The position numbers and the translations under genes are program-made. A DNA stretch of 64,000 bases from NCBI RefSeq assembly GCF_004216535.1, contig NZ_SGWX01000001.1, positions 2,294,001-2,358,000 of the forward strand, written 5' to 3'. Of this stretch, positions 51,467 through 61,075 are shown piece after piece (positions within the stretch are counted from its first letter, which is position 1; the number at the start of each line of letters is the position of its first letter). The notes below the pieces were generated by a model, which made no database searches, was not told the origin of the DNA, and saw only the letters and a program-made list of their open reading frames with translations. Origin of the DNA: Xylanimonas ulmi (GTDB lineage: Bacteria > Actinomycetota > Actinomycetes > Actinomycetales > Cellulomonadaceae).

Positions 51467-53290
51467 TTAGCCGATCAGGTCGGACAGCTCCAGCCAGCGC
51501 TCCTCAAGTTCGGCGGTCTCACCCTCGACGGCGCGCAGTTGGTCCGCCAGCCTCTGCAGGCCCTCGTAGTCGCCTTGCTCGTGCTCGGCCATGCGTTGAT
51601 GCAGTGTGCTCACCTCGGTGTGCAGCTTGTCGAGACGACGTTCGATCGACGCGACCTCCTTCTGCGCGGTGCGTCGATCGGAGCCGGAGAGCCCGGAGGC
51701 GCCCGCGCCGGTCGGGGTGACCGGAGTGCCGGTCGGGGTGACCGGAGTGCCGGTCGGGGTGACCGGAGTGCCGGTGCGCGGTGACGGCTGCTCGCGTCTG
51801 AGCCGCAGGTACTCCTCCACCCCTCCGGGCAGGTGTCGCAGGCGCCCGTCGACGATCGCGTACTGCTGGTCGGTGACCCGTTCCAGCAGGTAGCGGTCAT
51901 GGGAGACGACGATCAGCGTCCCCGGCCACGAGTCCAGCAGGTCCTCCATCGCGGCCAGCATGTCCGCGTCCACGTCGTTCGTCGGCTCATCGAGAGCGAT
52001 GAGATTCGGTTCGCTCAACAGCAGGAGCAGGAGCTGCAGGCGCCGCTTCTGGCCTCCCGACAACTCCCCGACACGGGCGGAGAGGTGTTCGCGGGCGAAC
52101 CCGAGACGCTCCAGCAACTGCGCCGGCGTCAGGTCCTTGCCGTCGACCATGAACGTCGTCTTGGTGCGCGCCAGGACCTCGCGCACCCGGTCGGCGCGGA
52201 TGTCCGCGAGCTGGGAGAACTGCTGGTCCAGCATTCCGAGCCGTACCGTCTTGCCGCGTTTGACCCGGCCCGAGGCGGGTTGCACCGTTCCGGCGATCAG
52301 GCCCAGCAGCGTGGACTTGCCGCTGCCGTTCGCCCCGAGAATCCCGGTCCGCTCGCCCGGAGCGATCCGCCAGGTCACCTCCCGCAGCACCTCGCGATCC
52401 CCATAGCGCACGCTCGCGTCCTCCAGGTCGATCACGTCTTTGCCCAGACGTGCGACCGCGAGCCGCTGCAGCTCGATGGGGTTGCGCACCGGCGGCACGT
52501 CTTCAATGAGCTGGTTGGCGGCGTCGATGCGGAACTTCGGCTTGGACGTGCGGGCGGGGGCTCCGCGGCGCAGCCACGCCAGCTCCTTGCGCATGAGGTT
52601 CTGCCGCTTGGCCTCGGTCGCGGCGTTCATCCGATCCCGCTCGACGCGCTGGAGCACGTAGGCCGCGTAGCCGCCCTCGAAGGGCTCCACGGTCCCGCTG
52701 TGCACCTCCCAGGTCTCGGTGCAGACCTCGTCGAGGAACCAGCGGTCGTGCGTCACGACCAGCAGGGCGCCGGAGTCCTTCGCCCAACGGCTCTTGACAT
52801 GCTCGGCGAGCCAGGCGATGCCCTCGACGTCGAGATGGTTCGTCGGCTCGTCCAGAGCGATCACGTCCCACTCGCCCACCAGCAGCACGGCGAGCGCCAC
52901 CCGGCGCCGCTGCCCGCCACTGAGCGCGCCGATCTGCGCGTCCCACGGCAGATCCGCGACGAGCCCACCGATCACGTCGCGCACCTTGGCGTCGCCGGCC
53001 CACTCGTGCTCGGGCCGATCGCCGACGATCGAGTGCCCGACGGTGGCCTCCGGGTCGAGGTCGTCGCCCTGAGACAGCATCCCGAACCGCACGCCGCCGC
53101 GCCGGGTCACGCGACCGGCCTGCGGCTCGATCAGACCGCCCAGCATGCCCATCAGGCTCGACTTGCCGTCACCGTTGCGACCGACGATCCCGATCCGGTC
53201 GCCCTCTTCGACTCCGACCGTCACAGCGTCGAACACGACCCGCGTCGGGTACTCCAGGTGTAGGGCCTCAGCCCCGAGCAGATGTGCCAC
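51467..53290 (-). CDS. ABC-F family ATPase
   Basis: A soluble tandem ATPase of 607 residues acting on the ribosome or in antibiotic tolerance. Domain 1 has Walker A GRNGDGKSS, signature LSGGQRRRVALA and Walker B VIALDEPTNHLD; domain 2 has GANGSGKST, LSGGQKRRLQLL and LIALDEPTNDVD. The linker between them carries the basic helix pair typical of the group (Uup/EttA-like). The C-terminus has a coiled coil after a Thr-Pro-Gly-rich spacer with three TGTPVTP repeats. GTG at 53290 follows a -10 after 6 nt; the longer frame is not supported. Confidence 0.93.
   Translation of the reverse strand: MAHLLGAEALHLEYPTRVVFDAVTVGVEEGDRIGIVGRNGDGKSSLMGMLGGLIEPQAGRVTRRGGVRFGMLSQGDDLDPEATVGHSIVGDRPEHEWAGDAKVRDVIGGLVADLPWDAQIGALSGGQRRRVALAVLLVGEWDVIALDEPTNHLDVEGIAWLAEHVKSRWAKDSGALLVVTHDRWFLDEVCTETWEVHSGTVEPFEGGYAAYVLQRVERDRMNAATEAKRQNLMRKELAWLRRGAPARTSKPKFRIDAANQLIEDVPPVRNPIELQRLAVARLGKDVIDLEDASVRYGDREVLREVTWRIAPGERTGILGANGSGKSTLLGLIAGTVQPASGRVKRGKTVRLGMLDQQFSQLADIRADRVREVLARTKTTFMVDGKDLTPAQLLERLGFAREHLSARVGELSGGQKRRLQLLLLLLSEPNLIALDEPTNDVDADMLAAMEDLLDSWPGTLIVVSHDRYLLERVTDQQYAIVDGRLRHLPGGVEEYLRLRREQPSPRTGTPVTPTGTPVTPTGTPVTPTGAGASGLSGSDRRTAQKEVASIERRLDKLHTEVSTLHQRMAEHEQGDYEGLQRLADQLRAVEGETAELEERWLELSDLIG
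51711..51773. repeat. 21-bp tandem repeat in the ABC-F linker
   Basis: Three perfect copies of a 21-bp unit beginning GGTCGGGGTGACCGGAGTGC, encoding TGTPVTP three times just before the C-terminal coiled coil. The frame is kept whatever the copy number. Confidence 0.9.
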
Positions 53291-53296
53291 CGGACC

Positions 53297-53302
53297 AGGG
53301 TA
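53297..53302 (-). promoter_or_regulatory. Leaderless promoter of the ABC-F gene
   Basis: TACCCT on the minus strand, then 6 nt (GGTCCG), then GTG at 53290. Confidence 0.55.
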
Positions 53303-53421
53303 CGGACCCGTGCGGCGAGCCGGGTGCGCGGGACGGCGCCGGCGAGGGCGCCGCGCCCCCACGGTCGCTACGCTCACCGGTGGCGCCCGCCCGCGGGCGA
53401 GACCGCGACGGAAGGACGCCC

Positions 53422-54429
53422 ATGGCCCAGTTCGACCTGCCGCTCGACGAGCTCGAGCAGTACTCCCCCGAGATCGCCTGCCCCGACGGCCTCGTGGAGT
53501 TCTGGACGACGACGGTCACGCAGGCGCGCGCCCAGGGCGGCGCGCCCGTCGTGCAGCGGGTCGATACCGGGCTCGCCGCGGTGGTGGTCGACGACGTGAC
53601 CTTCCCCGGGTTCGGGGGGCACCCCATCAAGGCGTGGCTCGTGCGCCCCGCACACCACGACGCCGACGCGCACGGCCCGCTGCCCGCCGTCGTCGAGCTG
53701 CTCGGGTACGGCGGCGGGCGCGGGCTGCCGCACGAGCACCTGCGGTGGGCGGCCGCCGGCGTCGCGCACCTGGTCATGGACACGCGCGGGCAGGGCGCGC
53801 ACTGGGGCTCGGGTGGGCAGACGCCCGACCCGGTGGGCCGCGGCGCCGGTGTGGCCGGGTTCCTGACCTCCGGGATCGAGGACCCGCACGACCACTACTA
53901 CCGCCGCTTCTACACCGACGGCGTGCGGGCCGTCGACGCCGTGCGGCAGGTCCCGGGGATCGACCCCGCGCGCGTCGCGGTCACCGGCGTGAGCCAGGGC
54001 GGGGGCGGGACGATCGCCGTCGCGGCGCTGCTGTCCCTGGTCGGCGACGCCGTCGCGGCCGCCATGCCCGACGTGCCGTTCCTGTCGCACTTCCGCCGTG
54101 CGGTGCGCCTCGTGGACTCACGCCCCTACGGCGAGATCACGCAATACCTGTCGGTGCGCCGCGACCCCGCCATCGAGGCCGCCGTGTGGCGCACGCTGTC
54201 CTACCTCGACGTCGCGGGGCTCGCGCGGCACGCCACCAGCCCGGCGCTGTTCTCGGTCGGGCTCATGGACGTCACCTGCCCGCCGTCGACGGTGTTCGCC
54301 GCCTACCACGCGTGGGCGGGCGACAAGCGGATCGACGTGTACCCCTACAACGACCATGAGGGCGGCCAGGCGTACCGCTTCGCCCCGCAGCTCGCCTGGC
54401 TCCACGAGCACGCCCCCGCCGGTGGCTGA
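53422..54429 (+). CDS. Acetylxylan esterase (AXE1/CE7 family)
   Basis: A 335-residue alpha/beta hydrolase that removes acetyl groups from xylan oligosaccharides and similar esters. CE7 hallmarks: MDTRGQGAHWG (RGQ motif), GVSQGGGG with nucleophile Ser near 193, GLMDVTCPP with Asp, and YNDHEGG with His. There is no signal peptide, so it acts on imported oligosaccharides. The ATG at 53422 has GGAAGG upstream. It complements the secreted xylanase at the left edge. Confidence 0.92.
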   Translation: MAQFDLPLDELEQYSPEIACPDGLVEFWTTTVTQARAQGGAPVVQRVDTGLAAVVVDDVTFPGFGGHPIKAWLVRPAHHDADAHGPLPAVVELLGYGGGRGLPHEHLRWAAAGVAHLVMDTRGQGAHWGSGGQTPDPVGRGAGVAGFLTSGIEDPHDHYYRRFYTDGVRAVDAVRQVPGIDPARVAVTGVSQGGGGTIAVAALLSLVGDAVAAAMPDVPFLSHFRRAVRLVDSRPYGEITQYLSVRRDPAIEAAVWRTLSYLDVAGLARHATSPALFSVGLMDVTCPPSTVFAAYHAWAGDKRIDVYPYNDHEGGQAYRFAPQLAWLHEHAPAGG

Positions 54430-54438
54430 GCCCACCCC

Positions 54439-54540
54439 GGTGGTCGAGCCCGCACCGGTGGTTGAGCCCGCACCGGTGGTTGAGCCTGTCGAAACCACCC
54501 CACGGCCGCTCATGGTGGTTTCGACAGGCTCAACCACCGG
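54439..54540. terminator. Dispersed-repeat hairpin between axe and ispE
   Basis: A perfect 27-bp inverted repeat (54473-54499 and 54514-54540) with a 14-nt loop, whose arms contain GGTTTCGACAGGCTCAACC. It is preceded by short tandem copies of GGTGGTTGAGCCCGCACC. Lying between convergent genes, it probably ends transcription in both directions. Confidence 0.85.
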
Positions 54541-54548
54541 GATGTCGC

Positions 54549-55508
54549 TCAGGTGAGCTGACGCGCTCCGCCCGCGGGCCCCGTCGTCGTCCACACGGCG
54601 TCGGCCGCGCCCTCCGCCGTCCAGGTCGCCGCGATCGCCAGCGCGTGCTGCCGCGAACGGGCCAGCGCGGCGACGGTCGGACCGGACCCGGAGACGATGG
54701 CGCCCAGCGCCCCCGTCTCGCGTGCGATGTCGAGCGTGCGCCCGAGCTCGGGGCGCAGCGACAGCGCGGCCTCCTGCAGGTCGTTGTGCAGCGCCGCGCC
54801 GAGGGCCGTCGGGTCGCCCGCGCGCAGCGCCTGCATGAGCGCGGTGTCGTCGTCGAGCCCGACGGGCGCCGCCCCGCCCTGGGTGAGCTCGTCGAACCGG
54901 GCGTACACCGCGGGCGTCGACAGTCCGCGCTCGGAGGCGCCGAACACCCAGTGGAACTCACCGCGCGTCATCGCGGGCGTGAGCAGGTGCCCGCGCCCCG
55001 TCCCGACGGCGGTGTGCCCGAGCACGCAGAACGGCACGTCGGAGCCCAGCCGCGCCGCGAGGTCGAGCAGATCGGAGCGCGGCACACCCGTCTCCCACAG
55101 CGCATCGCACGCCACGAGCGCGGCGGCCGCGTCGGCCGACCCTCCGGCCATGCCCCCGGCGACCGGCACGCCCTTGCGCACGTGCAGCGCGACGTCGGCC
55201 TCGACGCCGGTGTGCTCGGCGAGCAGCCGGGCCGCACGCCAGGCGAGGTTGGTCTCGTCGGTCGGCACGAGCACCGCCTGCGGCCCGTCGACCGTCAGCG
55301 AGAGTCCGCTGCCCGGCCTGGCCTGGGTCGCGGTGACCTCCTCGTACAGCGCGACCGCCTGGAACACACTCACCAGCGGGTGGTAGCCGTCGTCCTGCAC
55401 GGGCCCGACGCGCAGCGACAGGTTGACCTTCCCGGGCGCGCGCACCCGCGCCGTGGGAGGCGGCGCGGCCGTCAGCCGCACGGGAGGCGACATCCTGGGG
55501 CGACTCAC
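54549..55508 (-). CDS. ispE: 4-diphosphocytidyl-2-C-methyl-D-erythritol kinase
   Basis: GHMP kinase of the non-mevalonate isoprenoid pathway. The 319-residue protein has [13 protein letters not shown] at the start (Lys of the family), the ATP loop [18 protein letters not shown], and [10 protein letters not shown] plus [10 protein letters not shown] toward the end. The GTG at 55508 overlaps the ksgA stop (GTGA); an ATG at 55493 is the alternative. Gene order ksgA-ispE is usual in actinobacteria. Confidence 0.93.
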   Translation of the reverse strand: MSRPRMSPPVRLTAAPPPTARVRAPGKVNLSLRVGPVQDDGYHPLVSVFQAVALYEEVTATQARPGSGLSLTVDGPQAVLVPTDETNLAWRAARLLAEHTGVEADVALHVRKGVPVAGGMAGGSADAAAALVACDALWETGVPRSDLLDLAARLGSDVPFCVLGHTAVGTGRGHLLTPAMTRGEFHWVFGASERGLSTPAVYARFDELTQGGAAPVGLDDDTALMQALRAGDPTALGAALHNDLQEAALSLRPELGRTLDIARETGALGAIVSGSGPTVAALARSRQHALAIAATWTAEGAADAVWTTTGPAGGARQLT

Positions 55509-56440
55509 GCGTCCACCGTGCCAGGCGGCGGCACGCGCCGCACACCGTCGTGCGCAGGCTGCGACACGCCGCCGCGCTGCGCGGGCCGCCCGGCCCACTG
55601 CTCCGCGACGCGCGCGAACTGCGCGACGTCGAGCGTCTCACCGCGCGCCCCCGGGTCGACGTCGGCCGCGCGCAGCGCCTCCTCGGCCGCGGCGCCCGAC
55701 CCGAACAGACCCGACAGCGCCGCACGCAGGGTCTTGCGCCGCTGCGCGAACGCGGCGTCGACGACGGCGAAGACCTGCGCGCGCGTCGCAGTGGTCGGGG
55801 GCGGGTCGCGCCGTTCGAGCGCCACGAGCGCCGAGTCGACATTGGGCGCGGGCCAAAAGACGTTGCGGCTCACGGTCAGTGAGCGCCAGGCCCGCGCGTA
55901 CCAGGCCGCCTTGACCGACGGCACCCCGTAGATCTTCGAGCCCGGGGCGGCCGCGATGCGGTCGGCGACCTCGGCCTGGACCATGACCAGGACGGTCTCC
56001 AGCGAGTCGAAGCGCTCGAGCATCGTCAGCAGGACGGGCACGGCGACGTTGTACGGCAGGTTGGCCACGAGCGCCGTGGGTGGCTGGCCCGGCAGCGACG
56101 TGACGTCGAGCGCGTCGGCGAGCACCACCTCGAAGTCGGCGCCGGGCAGGTGGGCCTGGACCGTCGCGGCGATCTGTCCGGCCAGCACGGGGTCGATCTC
56201 GACCGCCACGACCGAGGCGCCCGCCTCCAGCAGCCCCAGGGTCAGCGACCCGAGGCCCGGCCCGACCTCGACGACACGCTGCCCCGGCCGCACGCCCGCG
56301 GCGCGGACGATCTTGCGGACCGTGCCGGCGTCGTGCACGAAGTTCTGCCCGAGCGTCTTGGTGGGCCGAACGCCCAGACGCCCTGCCAGCTCGCGGATCT
56401 CCGCGGGGCCGAGCAGAGCGCCTGAGGGTGGGGTTGTCAT
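55505..56440 (-). CDS. ksgA: 16S rRNA dimethyladenosine transferase
   Basis: Dimethylates two adenosines near the 3' end of 16S rRNA. The 311-residue protein has [26 protein letters not shown] (SAM-binding), VAVEIDP and [11 protein letters not shown] (the NLPY catalytic motif). The C-terminal tail of about 25 residues is Pro/Gly-rich. Coupled to ispE. Confidence 0.95.
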   Translation of the reverse strand: MTTPPSGALLGPAEIRELAGRLGVRPTKTLGQNFVHDAGTVRKIVRAAGVRPGQRVVEVGPGLGSLTLGLLEAGASVVAVEIDPVLAGQIAATVQAHLPGADFEVVLADALDVTSLPGQPPTALVANLPYNVAVPVLLTMLERFDSLETVLVMVQAEVADRIAAAPGSKIYGVPSVKAAWYARAWRSLTVSRNVFWPAPNVDSALVALERRDPPPTTATRAQVFAVVDAAFAQRRKTLRAALSGLFGSGAAAEEALRAADVDPGARGETLDVAQFARVAEQWAGRPAQRGGVSQPAHDGVRRVPPPGTVDA

Positions 56441-56490
56441 GCGGTGAGCCTACCGAGTGGGGGTCTCGACGGGCTCGACCGCGGCAGGGG

Positions 56491-57810
56491 TCAGTACCAG
56501 CCCGTGGACTGCGAGTGGCCCCACGCGGCGCACGGCGTGCCGTAGCGGCCCGCGATGTAGTTCAGGCCCCAGGTGATCTGCGTGGCCGGGTTGGTCTGCC
56601 AGTCGGCGGCGACCGAGCCCATCTTGGAGCCGGGCAGCGCCTGCGGGATGCCGTAGGCGCCCGAGGAGCGGTTCTGCGCGCTGGGGTTCCAGCCGGACTC
56701 CTTCTGGAAGAGCGAGTCGAGGCACTGCCACTGGTCGCCCGACCAGCCGCGCGCGGCCGCGAGCTCCTGGCCGATGGCGCGCGGCGATCCCGACATGACC
56801 GGCCCCGCGGCCGCCCCCGACGCCGTCGGGGTCACGACGGGCGCCTTCGGGCGCTCCTTCGTGCCCTGCGCGACGATCTTGGTCACCGGGGCGGTCGTGA
56901 CCTCATCGGACACGACGGTACGCGAGGTCTCGACGCCGTCGACGGTCACGACCGTCTCGACGACGGTCCGCACGCCGTCCTGACCGGTCTGGGTGACCTT
57001 CGACTCGCCCTGGTAGAGGTTCGCGTCGTCCTGGGTCTGCGTCTCGAAGGGCACCGCGTGCTGCGTGGTGACGTCCTGGCGCACGACGCGCTGGACGACG
57101 ACGGCGACGGTGGCGCCCTGGGCGCGCGCCTGCTTCAGGTCGTCCTCGGACAGGCTCGCGACGTCGACCACGCGCACCGTGTCGAGGTCGCCGAGCGTGA
57201 CGTGCGCGGCGGCGAGCGCCGCGTCGACGCCGCTGCGGCCGTCAGGCACGACGGTGGCTGCGCCGTCGGCGACGACCGCGACCGGACCCTTCGCGTCGAG
57301 GCGCAGCGCGAGGCTCGCGCGCTCACCCGAGCGCGAGGCGACGAGGGCGACGTCCCCACCGCGAGCCGCGAGCGCGGCGAGCGCCTCGTCGGCGTCGAGG
57401 GCGGTGACCCAGGTGGTGGACTCCTTGCCGTCGGCCTGCACGGTGACCTCGCGGGCGTAGCGCACGACGACGTCGGCGCCGTCGGCGAGCGGCTTGTCGG
57501 CTGCGGGGGTGACCAGGTCGCGGGCGCCGAGGCGCACGCCCTGTGCGTCGAGCAGGCTCTGCACGGAGCCTGCGAACGTGGAGATTGTGGTGAGGTGGCC
57601 GTCGACGTCGAGCGTGACGCTCTTGTGGGCGTCGGCGAGGGCGACGGCGCCGCCGCTGACGGCGAGCGCGGCGGCCATGAGGCCCGCGATGAGGGGCAGC
57701 CGGCGGCGGCGACGCCGGGCGGCGGTGCTGGGTGAGGCGGAGGTGGCGGACGGCGTGGCGGTGACGGTCGGCTCGGTGGCGACGATCGCCTCGGGTGCTG
57801 CGTTGTTCAC
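56491..57810 (-). CDS. G5/DUF348 cell-wall hydrolase with SLT-type lysozyme domain (first copy)
   Basis: A 439-residue protein with one N-terminal membrane or signal segment (about 38-58), repeated DUF348 domains (KSVTLDVDGHLTTIST and others, about 60-240), a G5 domain (VVRQDVTTQHAVPFETQTQ to about 330) and a C-terminal lysozyme-like domain with QCLDSLFQKESGWNPSAQN, SSGAYGIPQALPGSKM and GLNYIAGRYGTPCAAW. This is the transglycosylase-like type, not the Rpf type of the next genes. It cleaves peptidoglycan during growth. The GTG at 57810 is uncertain since no clear Shine-Dalgarno precedes it. Confidence 0.85.
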   Translation of the reverse strand: MNNAAPEAIVATEPTVTATPSATSASPSTAARRRRRRLPLIAGLMAAALAVSGGAVALADAHKSVTLDVDGHLTTISTFAGSVQSLLDAQGVRLGARDLVTPAADKPLADGADVVVRYAREVTVQADGKESTTWVTALDADEALAALAARGGDVALVASRSGERASLALRLDAKGPVAVVADGAATVVPDGRSGVDAALAAAHVTLGDLDTVRVVDVASLSEDDLKQARAQGATVAVVVQRVVRQDVTTQHAVPFETQTQDDANLYQGESKVTQTGQDGVRTVVETVVTVDGVETSRTVVSDEVTTAPVTKIVAQGTKERPKAPVVTPTASGAAAGPVMSGSPRAIGQELAAARGWSGDQWQCLDSLFQKESGWNPSAQNRSSGAYGIPQALPGSKMGSVAADWQTNPATQITWGLNYIAGRYGTPCAAWGHSQSTGWY

Positions 57811-58149
57811 TGGGGTCCAGACGTCGTGCTCTCCGGGCACGGGGGGCCGAGCGACGGGCCCGGTGTGGGCCTCCGCGCCGCGCGCCGTGTGGGCGCGCGC
57901 GGACCCCGGGGTGGGGGCCACAGTGCGGACTCGACCGGCCGATCCGGCGGTCGCGACCCGGGATCCGGGTCGGTCGGCACGCCTCCGGGAGCGAGGTGCT
58001 CAAGGCTCCGGGAGTGGATCCCCAGCGGGGGCTGATGCATGCGCGACACTCGAAAGTAACCGAGTCGTTATCAAACTCCAAATCTCGGAGCCTGAACGTG
58101 GCGAACGCCACGCGACGCCCGGAGGCTCAATGAGCGACGGGAAGGCGCG
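57811..58149 (-). promoter_or_regulatory. Long GC-rich leader of the first G5 hydrolase gene
   Basis: About 340 bp without a gene. On the minus strand TTGATA (near 58074) is followed 17 nt later by GAGTGT. The same stretch, read on the plus strand, holds GTAAC-N6-GTTATC (58056-58072). Some 240 nt of GC-rich sequence with CTCCCGGAG repeats follow before the start codon. Actinobacterial rpf/G5 genes often have long structured leaders, including c-di-AMP riboswitches, but the conserved ydaO core cannot be shown by eye here. Confidence 0.35.
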
Positions 58150-59463
58150 TCACAGGAGCCCGAGCTTGCGCGAGCAGGCGGGCCACTGACCCCAGCCCGA
58201 GCGGGCCTGCAGGGCCTGAGCGCGCTGCGTCTGCTCCTCGGCGGAGGCCTGCGAGGGCAGCCCCGAGCCGCCGACCGACTGCCATGTCGAGACGGTGAAC
58301 TGGTAGAGGCCGTAGTAGAGCCCGTTCGAGGAGACGGCGTCGACGCGGCCACCCGACTCGCACTGGGCGAGCGCGGCCCACACGTCACCCGCGGGGGCGG
58401 CGGGGGCGGGGGCCGGCGCTGATCCCGCAGCGCTCGATCCGCCCGAGCTCGTCGCCGGGGCGGGGGCAGGGGCGGTCGGCTGCTTGACGGGCCGCTCCTT
58501 GGTCCCCACGGCGACCACCTCGTCGACGGGCGCCGCGTCGCTCTCGGAGACGACCATGCGCTCGGTCACCTCGCCGTCAACCGTCGTGACCCGCTCGACG
58601 CGCGTGTGCGCGCCGTCCACACCCGCCTGCACCACCTTCGGGGCGAGGTCGGCGTACCGCTTCGGGTCCTGCTGCTCGACGCGCTGGAACGCGATCGCCG
58701 ACGTCTCGGTGACGTCCTTGGTCTCGACGCGCTGGACCCACACCGCGACCCCGGCGCCCGAGGCTCCGACCACGCCCGCGTCCACGACGCTCACGAGGTC
58801 GTCGTCGTCCACGCTCACCCCGGCGCGCTCCAGCACACCGGCCACGCCGCCACCGGAGTCACGCACGGTCTGGGTCTGCCCGTCGGCGACGACGGCGACG
58901 GGGCCGCCGTCGGCGTCGAGCCGCAGTGGCAGCGCGAGGCGATCGCCCGAGCGCGAGGCGACCAGGCGCACGTCGTCGCCGCGCGCGGCCAGCCGCCGCA
59001 GCGCGTCGTCGGCGTCGAGCGCCGCGACCCATGCGGTGGTCTTCGCGCCGTCGGCGTCGATGGTCAACTCGTGGCCGTAGCGCACGACGACGTCGCCGCC
59101 GTCCCGCAGCCGGGCGCCGACCCCCGGCGTGACGGCGTCGCGCTCACCCACACGCACGCCCTGGGCGCGCAGCAGGCTGTCGACCGACCCGGCGAACGTG
59201 GTCACGCGCGTGACCTGACCGTCGACGTCGAGTGTGACCGTCTTGTGGGCCTGGGCGACGACGGCGCCGCCCGCGACGAGGATCGCGGCGGCCGCGACGC
59301 CCGCGACGAGGGTTCGGCGGCGGCGGGGTCGGGGGGTGTTCTCGGGCTCCTGCGTGAGGGGCACGATCACGCCCGTGGCGCTGGTCGAGGGGTCGCTCGG
59401 CGTGAAGGTCACACGGTTCCTCGCGGTCGTGCCGCCCGGCGTCAGCCGGACGGACTCGGGCAC
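58150..59463 (-). CDS. Resuscitation-promoting factor, G5/DUF348 type (second gene)
   Basis: A 437-residue secreted or anchored protein: one hydrophobic segment (about 52-70), DUF348 repeats (KTVTLDVDGQVTRVTT and later copies), a G5 domain (VETKDVTETSAIAFQRVEQQ), a Pro/Ala-rich spacer and the C-terminal Rpf domain VWAALAQCESGGRVDAVSSN, where the Glu of CESG is catalytic. Rpf enzymes cut peptidoglycan and help dormant cells resume growth. GTG start at 59463; the last residues are CSRKLGLL. Confidence 0.93.
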   Translation of the reverse strand: MPESVRLTPGGTTARNRVTFTPSDPSTSATGVIVPLTQEPENTPRPRRRRTLVAGVAAAAILVAGGAVVAQAHKTVTLDVDGQVTRVTTFAGSVDSLLRAQGVRVGERDAVTPGVGARLRDGGDVVVRYGHELTIDADGAKTTAWVAALDADDALRRLAARGDDVRLVASRSGDRLALPLRLDADGGPVAVVADGQTQTVRDSGGGVAGVLERAGVSVDDDDLVSVVDAGVVGASGAGVAVWVQRVETKDVTETSAIAFQRVEQQDPKRYADLAPKVVQAGVDGAHTRVERVTTVDGEVTERMVVSESDAAPVDEVVAVGTKERPVKQPTAPAPAPATSSGGSSAAGSAPAPAPAAPAGDVWAALAQCESGGRVDAVSSNGLYYGLYQFTVSTWQSVGGSGLPSQASAEEQTQRAQALQARSGWGQWPACSRKLGLL

Positions 59464-59475
59464 GGCATCCTGGCG

Positions 59476-59481
59476 ACCGTA
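59476..59481 (-). promoter_or_regulatory. Candidate -10 box of the second G5 hydrolase gene
   Basis: TACGGT on the minus strand, 12 nt before the GTG at 59463; transcription would begin about 5 nt before the start codon. Confidence 0.4.
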
Positions 59482-59607
59482 ACCGCACCGTGACCTGACG
59501 CCAAGTCCAACGGTGTCATTATCGACCGATTTGTCCCCGCATGTCCCGTATCTGACCCCGCCTGCGCGCCCGCAGTCCGGGGCCGACGGACCGTCCGGCG
59601 CGCCGGA

Positions 59608-60924
59608 TCAGCGCAGACCGAGGCGGCGCGAGCAGGCGGGCCACTGGCCCCAGCCCGAACGCGCCTGGAGGGCCACCGCGCGGGCGCGCTGCTCCTCGGG
59701 CGAGGCCTGCGACGGCAGCCCCGTGCCGCCCACCGACTGCCACGTCGCCACCGAGAACTGATAGAGGCCGTGGAACCGCCCACCGGGTGAGACGGCGTTC
59801 GGGCGTCCGCCCGACTCGCACTGAGCGAGCGCGGCCCACACGCTGTCCGGGATCGACCCACCCGAGGCCGCGACCGGCGCCGGGGCGGGCGCGGGGCGCT
59901 CCCGCGTGCCGATCGCCACGACCTCGTCGACGGGCTCACGCGTGCGGCCCTGCGAGACGACCACCTCGTCGACGACCTCGCCGTCGATGGTCGTCACGCG
60001 CGTCACGCGCGTGTCCTCGCCCGGCACACCGGCGCGGGTCACACGCGGGCCGAGGTCGGCGAAGCGGTTCGCGTCGCGCTGCTCGACGCGGCCGAACGGC
60101 ACGGCGGTGGCGTGCGTGACCTCCTCGGTCGCCACGCGCCGCACGATCACGGCGACGCGCGCGTCGCCCGCATCCGCCACCTCGGCCTTGCCCGGGTCGG
60201 CGACCTGCACCAGGTCGTCGTCGTCGACCTCGACGTCGGCCGCGGCCAGCAGACCGTCGATGCCGGCGCCCTCGTAGCGCACCAGGCGCGTGTGGCCGTC
60301 GGCGACGAGCGCGACCTGCCCGCCCCCCGCGTCCAGGCGCAGCGGCACCTGCGTGCGGCCGCCCGAGCGAGAGGCCACCAGCCGCACGTCGCCGCCGCGG
60401 TTCGCGAGCCGTTCGAGCGCGTCCCCCGCGTCGAGCGCGGCGACCCACACGTCGGTCGGCTCGCCGTCGACGTCGAGCGTGACCAGCCGCCCGACCCGCA
60501 CGACGACCTCGGCGCCATCGCGCAGGCGAGCGTCGCGGGCGGGCGCCACGGTGTCGCGGGCGTCGAGCTCGACCCCCTCGCCGCGCAGCAGCCCGTCGAC
60601 CGAGCCGGCGAAGGTCGTCACGGTGGTGACCTCCCCGTCGACGTCGAGCGTGACGGTCTTGTGCGCGTGGGCGACGACGAACCCACCCGCGACGAGCGCG
60701 ACGGCGGTCGAGCCGGCGGCGATCGCGGCGCCACGACGGCGACGACGGCGGCGCACGCGCGCGATGGCGCGCGTCGGCGGCCGCGAGTCGGCCTGCGGCG
60801 CGGCTGGGGCGTCGGTGGCCGGGGCGTCGGTGGCGGACGCGGCTGCCACAGCCGGCGCCGTCACGGTGATCTCGGCGGTGTCGGCGACGGGCTCGGTGGC
60901 GGGATGGTCGGGGTTCGCGGTCAC
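59608..60924 (-). CDS. Resuscitation-promoting factor, G5/DUF348 type (third gene)
   Basis: A 438-residue paralog of the preceding gene with the same order: Ala/Pro-rich cytoplasmic start, Arg-rich stretch, hydrophobic segment (about 65-85), DUF348 repeats (KTVTLDVDGEVTTVTT), G5 domain (VATEEVTHATAVPFGRVEQR) and Rpf domain VWAALAQCESGGRPNAVSPG. The terminal 75 residues are nearly the same as in the second gene, showing a tandem duplication. GTG start with AGGA upstream. Confidence 0.93.
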   Translation of the reverse strand: MTANPDHPATEPVADTAEITVTAPAVAAASATDAPATDAPAAPQADSRPPTRAIARVRRRRRRRGAAIAAGSTAVALVAGGFVVAHAHKTVTLDVDGEVTTVTTFAGSVDGLLRGEGVELDARDTVAPARDARLRDGAEVVVRVGRLVTLDVDGEPTDVWVAALDAGDALERLANRGGDVRLVASRSGGRTQVPLRLDAGGGQVALVADGHTRLVRYEGAGIDGLLAAADVEVDDDDLVQVADPGKAEVADAGDARVAVIVRRVATEEVTHATAVPFGRVEQRDANRFADLGPRVTRAGVPGEDTRVTRVTTIDGEVVDEVVVSQGRTREPVDEVVAIGTRERPAPAPAPVAASGGSIPDSVWAALAQCESGGRPNAVSPGGRFHGLYQFSVATWQSVGGTGLPSQASPEEQRARAVALQARSGWGQWPACSRRLGLR

Positions 60925-61075
60925 GCGGATCCTGACGTCGGCGCCCCGTTCGGGCGGGGCGCGGCGGGCACGGGCGGCGTCGACCGTAGGCGCCTGGCGG
61001 CGAAGCCCCCAACAGGTGCGGGGCGCGGCGACCGGTCGCGCGGCGCGTTTCGACCCTCCCGACGCACCCGACGAC

